5,603 nt of DNA from Nitrosotalea sp. GTDB taxonomy: Archaea > Thermoproteota > Nitrososphaeria > Nitrososphaerales > Nitrosopumilaceae. The notes below the pieces were generated by a model. The model ran no database searches. It was given only the letters and a program-made list of their open reading frames with translations, and had not been told where the DNA came from. This document shows, piece by piece, positions 1-5,352 of this stretch. Each line of letters starts with the position of its first letter. Position 1 is the first letter of the stretch. The translations under genes were made by a program, and so were the position numbers. The stretch lies in the NCBI GenBank assembly GCA_031296345.1, contig JARLFW010000038.1, forward strand, positions 1 through 5,603, read 5' to 3'.

Positions 1-735
1 AGAATCAGAGTGTTCCCTAGGAATCACAGCAAGTGTTTCTTGAGATATAGTATAATTTGCAAATTCAGGATCATCCAATGGAAGTCCTTCCAATTTTTTC
101 AAATCAGCATCAAAGGTGATTCGGTCTTTTTTCAGAGAGGATGTAACATTTCCACCTTCACCAATAGAATACAATAGTATTTTCTGACCAATATCTTTTG
201 CAATATTTGTCATCTCAAGGGCGATTATTTTGTGAGGATTGTAATTTCGATCAAGTGGCATGAGGTCATTACTAATACCATTTGATAATGAAATCAACTC
301 ACCATTTTTTCCAAGTATATATCCCAAGTCATCCCTAACATGAGCATCAAAAATATTTTCTATTTTTATTTTTTCTGCAGATTCTTTGTATGGAGTCCAA
401 TCATTTCCAACTTTTTCATATGCAGGCATTATTTCAGATGGAGCTGCAACAACATTTAGTCCTGCGATATTTCCACCTGTTCCAAGTTTTGCATAAGTAG
501 TATCAAAATCAGATATCTCAGTTTCCAAAGTCTGTCTATCTTCCTCATGACCTCCAGCGATTGAGTTGGCAGTACCTCCAATTCTTTCAACTATGACTTT
601 GAGATTACTTGCGTAACTAATAGAATGTAAAACATCTTGATTTTCTTGAGATGTGAATATGAGAAGATAAAGATTCATTGTAGAGACTCCAATTATAACT
701 GCAAGTAATAGGTAGGTCTTTTGGGTAAGCTTCAC
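1..735 (-). CDS. Membrane-bound sensor protein with tandem PilJ/NarX-like helical modules, N-terminal part (C-terminus off the left edge)
   Basis: This frame is open for 245 codons from GTG at 735 to the window edge. Residues 8-27 form a strongly hydrophobic helix (LLLAVIIG then LYLLIF), probably an uncleaved membrane anchor. Two related helical segments follow, at about 45-88 (VIVERIGGTANSIAGG, then a stretch ending FDTTYAKLGTGG) and 168-219 (ALEMTNIAKDIGQKI, then TFDADLKKLEGLP). Both match the pattern of the PilJ/NarX-type four-helix sensing domain, which normally faces outside the cell. The missing C-terminus should hold a second membrane helix and either a histidine kinase or a methyl-accepting signalling domain; the sequence here cannot decide. 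The neighbouring HPt and receiver genes favour a signalling role. I chose GTG 735 because a TATA-like box lies about 27 nt upstream, fitting a leaderless transcript. A GTG at 750 is also in frame but would put extra hydrophobic residues ahead of the basic KLTQK start. Family assignment is by eye. Confidence 0.72.
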   Translation of the reverse strand, partial: MKLTQKTYLLLAVIIGVSTMNLYLLIFTSQENQDVLHSISYASNLKVIVERIGGTANSIAGGHEEDRQTLETEISDFDTTYAKLGTGGNIAGLNVVAAPSEIMPAYEKVGNDWTPYKESAEKIKIENIFDAHVRDDLGYILGKNGELISLSNGISNDLMPLDRNYNPHKIIALEMTNIAKDIGQKILLYSIGEGGNVTSSLKKDRITFDADLKKLEGLPLDDPEFANYTISQETLAVIPREHSDS

Positions 736-759
736 AAATAAAAAAATCACTTGGAGCGG

Positions 760-766
760 TATAAAA
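760..766 (-). promoter_or_regulatory. TATA-like box of the sensor gene
   Basis: On the minus strand this reads TTTTATA, centred about 27-28 nt before the GTG at 735. That spacing fits an archaeal TATA box driving a leaderless transcript. The same bases read TATAAAA on the plus strand, so TBP binding here could affect both divergent genes. Confidence 0.5.
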
Positions 767-770
767 GTTA

Positions 771-777
771 GTATAAT
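771..777 (+). promoter_or_regulatory. TATA-like box of the HPt gene
   Basis: GTATAAT lies 23-29 nt before the ATG at 800, the spacing seen for other genes in this window. The alternative is TATAAAAG at 760-767, which would leave a leader of roughly 10 nt. The whole divergent intergenic region is only 64 bases. Confidence 0.45.
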
Positions 778-799
778 TGTTATGCAGTAAGAAGTCAAA

Positions 800-1168
800 A
801 TGTCTGACGAGTTTCTAAAAGTTGCAAGGCAGGAGATACAATCAGAGATAGATGATTTGAACGAGGTCTTCCTTGAATGCGCTAATGACGAACAATTTTT
901 CAAAAAATCAAAAGAGATGGAAAAACACATGCATAAAATCAAGGGCTTGGCACCTATGATGTGACAGGAAAAAGTAGGAGAGATTGCCCAAATAAGTGAC
1001 GTAATTTTAAAACATATCATAAACCACGGAGTATTGAAAGGTTCACAAGAGATAGTTTTTGAAGCAGTTCAGAGAATGAGTCTTCTTTTCAATGGAGATG
1101 TCAGCAGTGACATAGAGGATTTTAGAAAGCAGGTAATGGATACTTATCCAGACATTACTGGACTTTGA
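800..1168 (+). pseudogene. Stand-alone histidine phosphotransfer (HPt) protein, interrupted by one in-frame TGA
   Basis: ATG at 800 opens a frame that would give 122 residues ending at TGA 1166-1168, but codon 55 (962-964) is also TGA. Before the stop, residues 43-51 read HMHKIKGLA, the HPt signature H-x-x-K-G, with His45 as the expected phospho-accepting residue. After it the frame continues for 67 codons without another stop as QEKVGEIAQISDVILKH and onward, the expected next HPt helices. In CheA-type HPt domains (HSIKGGAGTFG) a Gly lies ten residues after the His. Here that position is exactly the TGA, one base (G to T) from GGA. The truncated 54-residue product would keep His45 but lose half of the four-helix bundle. 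It lies beside a receiver gene and divergent from a membrane sensor, as expected for a phosphorelay shuttle. A real nonsense mutation, a sequencing error and stop-codon readthrough cannot be separated here. No in-frame ATG lies just after the stop to restart translation. Confidence 0.82.
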
Positions 1169-1181
1169 TTTACACTTTTAA

Positions 1182-1188
1182 TTATATA
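1182..1188 (+). promoter_or_regulatory. TATA-like box of the CheY-like gene
   Basis: TTATATA sits 22-28 nt before the ATG at 1210, within the 41-base gap after the HPt gene. It is a close match to an archaeal TATA box and suggests the receiver gene has its own leaderless promoter as well as possible readthrough from the HPt gene. Confidence 0.6.
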
Positions 1189-1209
1189 TGACATATTTGC
1201 ATCCATATC

Positions 1210-1569
1210 ATGGCCAGGGTAATGATAGTGGATGACTCTGATGCCATCAGAATGGTTTTGAAAGATATTGTAACTATAGGCAAACATAATCTGGTTGGAG
1301 AGTTACAAAATGGGATGGGAGCTTTGGATGAATACGTAAAAGTAAAACCAGACATTGTATTACTTGATATGGCCATGCCAAAAAAAGATGGAGTCTCAGT
1401 GCTCAAAGAAATTATCAAATACAATCCAGCTGCAAATATAATTATGATTTCAGCTAGTGATAATCAAGACACTGTAAAAGAGTGTTTGAGTTTAGGAGCC
1501 AAGGCGTATATTCTAAAACCATTTAATTTTCAAGAAGTATTAGATATCATCACCAAAGTTACTAAATAA
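1210..1569 (+). CDS. CheY-like single-domain response regulator
   Basis: This 119-residue protein is a receiver domain with no output domain. Visible landmarks are the acidic pair Asp8-Asp9 (VDDSD), the phospho-acceptor Asp53 in VLLDMAMP, Ser81 at the switch Thr/Ser position (IIMISASD), and Lys103-Pro104 (ILKPF). All active-site residues are present, so it should accept a phosphoryl group from a histidine kinase or HPt protein and act through protein contacts in the cytoplasm. It starts 41 bases after the HPt gene on the same strand and faces the larger regulator, with only 5 bases between their stop codons. ATG 1210 is supported by the receiver beginning directly at ARVMIVDD and by a TATA-like box about 25 nt upstream. 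The motif MAMPKKDG resembles CheY of chemotaxis systems, but no chemotaxis gene is seen in this window, so I give no symbol. Confidence 0.93.
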   Translation: MARVMIVDDSDAIRMVLKDIVTIGKHNLVGELQNGMGALDEYVKVKPDIVLLDMAMPKKDGVSVLKEIIKYNPAANIIMISASDNQDTVKECLSLGAKAYILKPFNFQEVLDIITKVTK

Positions 1570-1574
1570 TATTA

Positions 1575-2486
1575 TCAAACTATTTTATACCCAAGACTTG
1601 AAATCCATTTTGTTTTTTCTAATGGAAATCTGTTACTACATTTGACACAAAAGTAATCTTGCGCGGGTTCTGGAAATTTATCTCCACAGTCTTTACAGAT
1701 ATAATAATTATCCATAGACTTGTAATCAACTCCCAGGATCTTAATCTCTTTGTGACATTTTGGGCATTTGTTTTCTTTGTATGAATCCTCAACTGAAACA
1801 TTACCACATTTGAAATGCTCAATTAGTTTACCTTGAACAAAATTAGTACTTTTACATGCAGGGCAGAAGAAATTAGGAAGAATTCTTAAGGAACCGCATT
1901 GATGACATGAGACTTCTTTTATATCAGAGATTTTCATTATGATTTTTTCATGTTCAAGCTGTGAGAGATATTTTTTTAGTAGATCATTTTCCGTTCCAGA
2001 ATATTCAGAGAGTCTTGCAAAACTCATCCTTGAGGCAGATTTTAGATGTGTTGTAATTCTTTCAAGATCATCAGACGGTTTTTCTTCAAGAATAGATCTC
2101 TCTTGCTCTAGAGTTTCAAAGACATTTTTGAGATTTTCAAATCTAATTGGTTTTTCAATATAGAGATAAGCTCCACCTCTAAGAGCATCTTTAATTTGCT
2201 CATCAGACTTGGAATCTGCAGTTTCAAGGATGATTTTTGCGTTAGGACGTATGTCAAATATACGTGCCATTACTTCATTTGCATTCATGTCTGGAAGATG
2301 AAAATCTAGTAGAACTATGGGCTTTTTCCCAGCAGATTCCATATCAGAAAATACATGAATGCCAGTCTTTCCGTTAGTACATGATTCAACATTATCATAA
2401 CCTAGTTTTTTTAGAAAATCTCTTAGTAAAATAGTGATGGCCATACTATCCTCAATTATTAGGACATCATTTTTTCTTCCAGACAT
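1575..2486 (-). CDS. Response regulator: receiver, probable winged helix, and Cys-rich TackOD1-like zinc-binding output domain
   Basis: This 303-residue protein has three parts. Residues 7-125 are a receiver with Glu12-Asp13, phospho-acceptor Asp61 (VLLDFHLPD), Thr89 (LETAD) and Lys112-Pro113. Residues about 138-190 (LERITTHLKSASRMSFARLS, then LLKKYLSQLEHEKII) look like a small winged-helix or helical region. Residues 194-283 hold Cys pairs at 194/197, 208/211, 241/244, 264/267 and 280/283, plus His224 and Cys227 in IEHFKCG. The CxxC, CPxC and IEHFxCG pattern resembles the output domain TackOD1 (thaumarchaeal output domain 1) described for response regulators of TACK archaea; it is expected to bind zinc, but its target is not known to me. 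The gene ends TGA directly followed by TAA. It is convergent with the CheY-like gene and divergent from the PIN-ATPase gene. ATG 2486 has a TATA-like box about 26 nt upstream. The receiver call is firm; the TackOD1 name rests on my memory of the family pattern. Confidence 0.88.
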   Translation of the reverse strand: MSGRKNDVLIIEDSMAITILLRDFLKKLGYDNVESCTNGKTGIHVFSDMESAGKKPIVLLDFHLPDMNANEVMARIFDIRPNAKIILETADSKSDEQIKDALRGGAYLYIEKPIRFENLKNVFETLEQERSILEEKPSDDLERITTHLKSASRMSFARLSEYSGTENDLLKKYLSQLEHEKIIMKISDIKEVSCHQCGSLRILPNFFCPACKSTNFVQGKLIEHFKCGNVSVEDSYKENKCPKCHKEIKILGVDYKSMDNYYICKDCGDKFPEPAQDYFCVKCSNRFPLEKTKWISSLGYKIV

Positions 2487-2508
2487 GAGATCTGTTTTAA
2501 TATCATGC

Positions 2509-2516
2509 TATATTAT
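2509..2516 (-). promoter_or_regulatory. TATA-like box of the TackOD1-type regulator
   Basis: On the minus strand this reads ATAATATA, 23-30 nt before the ATG at 2486, fitting a leaderless archaeal transcript. Confidence 0.5.
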
Positions 2517-2539
2517 TCTTAAAGAAAATACAGGTATGG

Positions 2540-2545
2540 TTAAAA
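2540..2545 (+). promoter_or_regulatory. TATA-like box of the PIN-ATPase gene
   Basis: TTAAAA lies 24-29 nt before the ATG at 2569. It is a weaker match than the others but is at the same distance, and it shares an 82-base divergent region with the promoter of the minus-strand regulator. Confidence 0.4.
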
Positions 2546-2568
2546 GGTGCTAAAAATGAGTAGCACAT

Positions 2569-4374
2569 ATGGAAAAATACGTAGTAGACACTAGTATCAT
2601 AATAGACGGTGAGATCACCAAGTTAATTGAAGCAGGTACCTTAACAAATTGTGAGATAATAATTCCTGTTGCGGTTTTAGACGAATTACAATCACAGGCA
2701 TCGCAACACAAGGATTACGGTTTTGTGGGTCTTGAAGAGATCAAGAAAATCCGCGATCTGGCAGAGAAAAATAACATCATTCTAAGATTTGAAGGCGAGA
2801 GGCCCAGCATGGAGGATATCAAACTTGCAAGACATGGTAGAATTGACGCAATAATAAAAGACATTGCAAAAAAGAACGGTGCTACATTTTACACTGCAGA
2901 CTATGTTCAGGCACTGGTAGCTCAAGTAGAAGGAGTAAAAACAAGCTACTCAAAACCACAAATAAAAATTTCAGATTTAGAATTTGAGAAATTCTTTGAT
3001 AATCAAACTATGAGTATTCATCTCAAGGAAGGAACTCTACCTCTTGCAAAACGAGGAAAGCCAGGAGGATTTTCTCTAGTAGAAATTAATGAGACACCTT
3101 TGACAAAAGAATACTTGGAAGGAATTACTAAAGAAATTTTGGAAGCGTCAAGAGCCACCCGATTGGGCATAATTGAAATATCAAAATCAGGAGTCATAGT
3201 GATACAATACAAAGATTTCAGAGTAGTAGTAACCCATTCACCGTTTTCAAGCAGTTATGAAATTACAATAACTCACCCCATAGTAAAAATGTCATTAGAA
3301 CAGTATACAATTTCTGAAAAATTAATGAAACGTATCTCTGAAGAAGCTGAAGGAATACTAATTTCGGGAGCTCCAGGCTCTGGGAAGAGTACTTTTGCAT
3401 CAAGTCTTGCAGATTTTTACTCTAACAAAGGTAAGATAGTAAAGACGTTCGAGTCACCAAGAGATCTTTCCGTAAGCAAGAAGGTAACACAGTATACGCA
3501 GCTTGAAGGAAGTTTTGAAAATGCCGCAGACATACTGCTTCTTGTCAGACCAGATTATACAATATTTGATGAAGTAAGAAGATTTCATGATTTTAGAGTA
3601 TTCTCAGACCTAAGACTTGCAGGTGTTGGAATGGTAGGAGTTGTGCATGCACATGCTCCTCTTGATGCAATACAGAGATTCATAGGAAAAGTTGAGCTTG
3701 GCATGATTCCACATATTTTGGATACAGTGGTCTTTATTCGAGCAGGTCAAGTTTCCAAAGTATACGAATTAGAATTCAAAGTAAAGGTTCCTACTGGAAT
3801 GACAGAGCAGGACTTGGCAAGACCAGTCATAGAGATTCGAAATTTCGAAGACCATGTCTTAGAGTATGAAATCTACACCTATGGTGAGGAAAACATAGTC
3901 ATTCCAATATCAAAAGAGACCAAAAGTGGAGGAATAGAAAAACTTGCAGAATCAAAAATTAGAGATACAATACGAAGATTTGATTCTGATGCAGAAATAG
4001 AGATTTTATCAAACAATAGCATACGGGTACGAGTAGACAAGGAATCCATTCCATCAATAATTGGTCGAGGTGGAGCTACAGTAAATGATCTTGAGAAGAC
4101 ACTTGGTGTTCATATTGATGTAGTACCAAAGGAACAATCCTCAAGAGGCGGAGAATGGTTTGAAATGTCAGAATCAGGAAATAACTTCATTTTAGAAGTT
4201 GACATATCAAAGTCAGGCATGGATGCAGAGATTTATGTCAGTGATAGAAATGTTTTATCTACACGAGTTGGAAAGAACGGCAAGATAATTATTGCAAAAA
4301 AATCAACAGCTGGTAAAAGACTAATTGATGCTGTAATGTCAAAAAGTGACATCATGGTAACTGTTCATGATTAA
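2569..4374 (+). CDS. PINA-type PIN domain-PilT-like ATPase-KH protein
   Basis: This 601-residue protein joins three domains. Residues 1-125 are a PIN domain with acidic residues Asp7 (VVDTSIIIDG), Glu39 (LDEL), Asp93 (RIDAIIKD) and Asp111 (YTADY), the set expected of a metal-dependent nuclease. After a linker and N-terminal ATPase subdomain (about 130-250) comes a PilT/VirB11-like secretion-superfamily ATPase. It has Walker A at 267-275 (GAPGSGKST, Lys273), a Walker B-like acidic strand at 329-335 (DYTIFDE) and conserved histidines 360 and 362 (VVHAHAP). Residues 475-535 contain a KH nucleic-acid-binding domain with its GxxG loop at 499-502 (GRGG). This architecture matches archaeal PINA; the Sulfolobus islandicus homologue is reported as a hexameric ATPase that promotes Holliday junction migration and works with the helicase Hjm and nuclease Hjc. 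A DNA recombination/repair role is therefore likely, but RNA binding through KH is not excluded. It is not a pilus ATPase despite common PilT labels. The stop abuts the convergent mntR stop directly. Confidence 0.93.
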   Translation: MEKYVVDTSIIIDGEITKLIEAGTLTNCEIIIPVAVLDELQSQASQHKDYGFVGLEEIKKIRDLAEKNNIILRFEGERPSMEDIKLARHGRIDAIIKDIAKKNGATFYTADYVQALVAQVEGVKTSYSKPQIKISDLEFEKFFDNQTMSIHLKEGTLPLAKRGKPGGFSLVEINETPLTKEYLEGITKEILEASRATRLGIIEISKSGVIVIQYKDFRVVVTHSPFSSSYEITITHPIVKMSLEQYTISEKLMKRISEEAEGILISGAPGSGKSTFASSLADFYSNKGKIVKTFESPRDLSVSKKVTQYTQLEGSFENAADILLLVRPDYTIFDEVRRFHDFRVFSDLRLAGVGMVGVVHAHAPLDAIQRFIGKVELGMIPHILDTVVFIRAGQVSKVYELEFKVKVPTGMTEQDLARPVIEIRNFEDHVLEYEIYTYGEENIVIPISKETKSGGIEKLAESKIRDTIRRFDSDAEIEILSNNSIRVRVDKESIPSIIGRGGATVNDLEKTLGVHIDVVPKEQSSRGGEWFEMSESGNNFILEVDISKSGMDAEIYVSDRNVLSTRVGKNGKIIIAKKSTAGKRLIDAVMSKSDIMVTVHD

Positions 4375-4830
4375 TTATTGAAAACTTTCTAAAATTTTTG
4401 GATTTGATTTTAAAAATGTAACAAACTTTCTTAATTGTTTTATAGTCTGTGGATTTAGATGATGTTCAATTCCTTCAACATCCTGATTTGCTATTTCATG
4501 ATTTATTCCAAGCATTCTAAAGAATTCAAGTAGTGTACCATGTTTTTGCCTTACAGTATCTGCCAATGATGTTCCTTTTTGTGTCAGATTTATTCGTCTA
4601 TATTTTTCATATTCAAGATATCCCCCATCTCCTAGTTTTTGAACCATTTTTGTAACAGAGGGGGCGCTAACGTTAAGATATCTTGAGATATCTAGAGTAT
4701 TTGCATATCCTTTGAGTTCCACAAGTTCAGATATCACCTCAAGATAGTCCTCGATTCTAGAATAATCGGTTTTTGCCGATTTATGAGCCTCTTTTATCGA
4801 TTCTAGCCGTTCAGCCCTCTTTTCTTTCAT
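4375..4830 (-). CDS. mntR: MntR/DtxR-family metal-dependent transcriptional repressor
   Basis: From ATG 4830 the product is 151 residues. Residues 25-85 are a winged helix-turn-helix (TLDISRYLNVSAPSVTKMVQ, with the wing YEKYRRINLTQKG). Residues 94-135 are the metal-binding and dimerisation region. Compared from memory with Bacillus MntR, the metal ligands Asp8, Glu11, His77, Glu99, Glu102 and His103 correspond to Asp28, Glu31 (EDYLE), His97 (QKHGTLLEF), Glu119, Glu122 and His123 (DVEGIEHHL). Keeping the Asp at the first position, and lacking a C-terminal SH3-like domain, favour manganese-type MntR over iron-type DtxR. It probably represses metal uptake genes when metal is abundant. The frame is open further upstream to ATG 4947, which would add 39 residues and overlap the neighbour's start. 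I chose 4830 because TTATATGA lies about 27 nt upstream and the family begins near here; ATG 4857 is an intermediate option. An inverted repeat overlaps the promoter, suggesting autoregulation. Confidence 0.9.
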   Translation of the reverse strand: MKEKRAERLESIKEAHKSAKTDYSRIEDYLEVISELVELKGYANTLDISRYLNVSAPSVTKMVQKLGDGGYLEYEKYRRINLTQKGTSLADTVRQKHGTLLEFFRMLGINHEIANQDVEGIEHHLNPQTIKQLRKFVTFLKSNPKILESFQ

Positions 4831-4837
4831 ATTTTTG

Positions 4838-4857
4838 ATGATTACATTTGAAATCAT
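4838..4857. promoter_or_regulatory. Candidate operator: inverted repeat upstream of mntR
   Basis: ATGATT (4838-4843) and AATCAT (4852-4857) form a perfect 6-base inverted repeat with an 8-base spacer. The right arm overlaps the proposed TATA box and the whole element sits between that box and ATG 4830. This position would let a dimeric repressor such as MntR block transcription. It does not resemble the Bacillus MntR box, and short inverted repeats arise by chance in AT-rich DNA. Confidence 0.35.
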
Positions 4858-4861
4858 ATAA
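4854..4861 (-). promoter_or_regulatory. TATA-like box of mntR
   Basis: On the minus strand this reads TTATATGA, 24-31 nt before the ATG at 4830. It is the best TATA-like match in the 115-base divergent region and is the main reason for choosing the shorter mntR start. Confidence 0.5.
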
Positions 4862-4918
4862 CCTAATCTGTTGATCAGAAATGTTAACCCAGTTGTGAGT
4901 GATCTTTTGTGTGGAATC

Positions 4919-4928
4919 TTAACTATTA
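4919..4928 (+). promoter_or_regulatory. Possible TATA-like box of the 114-residue unknown gene
   Basis: TTAACTATTA lies 18-27 nt before the ATG at 4946, a little closer than for the other genes. An AAGGA at 4936-4940 also precedes the start by 5 nt and could serve as a ribosome-binding site if there is a leader. Confidence 0.35.
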
Positions 4929-4945
4929 TTTCAAAAAGGAATACC

Positions 4946-5290
4946 ATGGATGAAGGGGTTAAGACAGGTATTGATAAAATAAAGAAAGTTAGAGATTCCC
5001 TTCACAGGAGAGCAAAGATTTACTCTGAACTTGGAACATTAGACGACAGAGGGGTTGCCCGTGCAATGGGGGCAGTCCAGAGAGCTCCATCACCAGGAAA
5101 AAAGATAACAAAGATAGGATTCATCATGCTCTTTTCACCAGATCCGTTTAGTACTCCTTTTGCCATTCCAACAATAATTGCTGGAAAATATTTGGAAAAA
5201 GTATACAATGGTGCAACTATCAAAGACATAGGTCAGGAAACCAAGAATTTCTTTACAGACATGTCTGGCATCAGAGACAAGATAAACTAG
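4946..5290 (+). CDS. Small protein of unknown function with a Pro-rich hydrophobic segment
   Basis: This 114-residue protein belongs to no family I can name. Residues 5-45 are charged and helical (VKTGIDKIKKVRDSLHRRAK onward). Residues 54-80 are a hydrophobic stretch broken by prolines 65, 67, 71 and 75 (MLFSPDPFSTPFAIP, then TIIAG). This could be a re-entrant or single membrane segment, or a buried hairpin in a soluble protein. The C-terminus is again charged and helical. The frame extends upstream to ATG 4871, but I chose ATG 4946 because the extra 25 residues would run across the mntR promoter region and the composition looks non-coding there. The start lies in CCATGG, where the opposite strand also has an ATG. 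It is divergent from mntR, so the shared region could make it metal-responsive; that is speculation. It is probably a conserved archaeal hypothetical, since codon use resembles its neighbours. Confidence 0.75.
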   Translation: MDEGVKTGIDKIKKVRDSLHRRAKIYSELGTLDDRGVARAMGAVQRAPSPGKKITKIGFIMLFSPDPFSTPFAIPTIIAGKYLEKVYNGATIKDIGQETKNFFTDMSGIRDKIN

Positions 5291-5300
5291 TTCCAAGAAA

Positions 5301-5327
5301 AATTCTATTATTTTTGCATTGGTTTTT
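5301..5327 (+). terminator. T-rich possible transcription terminator
   Basis: The 3' flank of the unknown gene holds two T-runs (TTATTTTTGC and GGTTTTTAA). Archaeal RNA polymerase can terminate at such oligo-T tracts without a stem-loop. The second run also forms part of the TATA-like box of the next gene, so the assignment is weak. Confidence 0.3.
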
Positions 5328-5332
5328 AACTA
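5323..5332 (+). promoter_or_regulatory. TATA-like box of the DUF192 gene
   Basis: TTTTTAACTA is 21-30 nt before the GTG at 5353, again fitting a leaderless transcript. Its right end overlaps the left arm of an inverted repeat. Confidence 0.45.
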
Positions 5333-5348
5333 GATATTGACACTAGTT
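5328..5348. repeat. Inverted repeat AACTAG-N9-CTAGTT before the DUF192 start
   Basis: AACTAG (5328-5333) and CTAGTT (5343-5348) form a perfect 6-base inverted repeat with a 9-base spacer, between the TATA-like box and GTG 5353. The same word occurs as the palindrome AACTAGTT at 5285-5292 and as AACTAG at 5358-5363. The position suits an operator, but no regulator can be assigned. Confidence 0.4.
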
Positions 5349-5352
5349 TTTT

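Noticed and set aside
736..750. Alternative GTG start at 750 for the sensor gene.
   Set aside because: It would add VIFLF ahead of the basic VKLTQK start and sits too close (about 13 nt) to the TATA-like box; GTG 735 fits both protein and promoter better.
962..964. TGA as a sense codon: Gly as in SR1/Gracilibacteria, Trp, or selenocysteine.
   Set aside because: TGA also serves as the terminal codon of this gene (1166) and of the regulator ending at 1575, where TAA follows at once. Tryptophan is encoded by TGG in neighbouring genes. The gene content is archaeal, not SR1, and I see no SECIS-like hairpin. A single-gene mutation or read error is simpler.
1939..2163. Plus-strand open frame of 74 codons inside the TackOD1-type regulator.
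   Set aside because: It is rich in Ser, Phe and Cys, a typical antisense shadow of an AT-rich gene, and overlaps a well-supported receiver-domain gene.
2556..2568. ATG at 2556 as an upstream start for the PIN-ATPase gene.
   Set aside because: It is in a different frame from the PIN-ATPase start at 2569 and soon meets a stop; the PIN domain begins immediately at 2569.
3018..3212. Minus-strand open frame inside the PIN-ATPase gene.
   Set aside because: It is antisense to a firmly identified gene, has no recognisable domain and no promoter or ribosome-binding site.
2569..4374. Reading the PIN-ATPase-KH protein as a type IV pilus retraction ATPase or as a VapC toxin.
   Set aside because: The combination of PIN, ATPase and KH domains is the archaeal PINA layout. 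No pilin, platform protein or VapB antitoxin gene is next to it.
4871..4945. N-terminal extension of the 114-residue protein from ATG 4871.
   Set aside because: The extension covers the divergent promoter region and has no supporting promoter of its own; ATG 4946 has a TATA-like box and a purine-rich AAGGA ahead of it.
4831..4947. Longer mntR product starting at ATG 4947 (190 residues).
   Set aside because: The extra 39 residues do not match the MntR N-terminus, they overlap the opposite gene's start, and a good TATA-like box lies inside this stretch at the right distance from ATG 4830.
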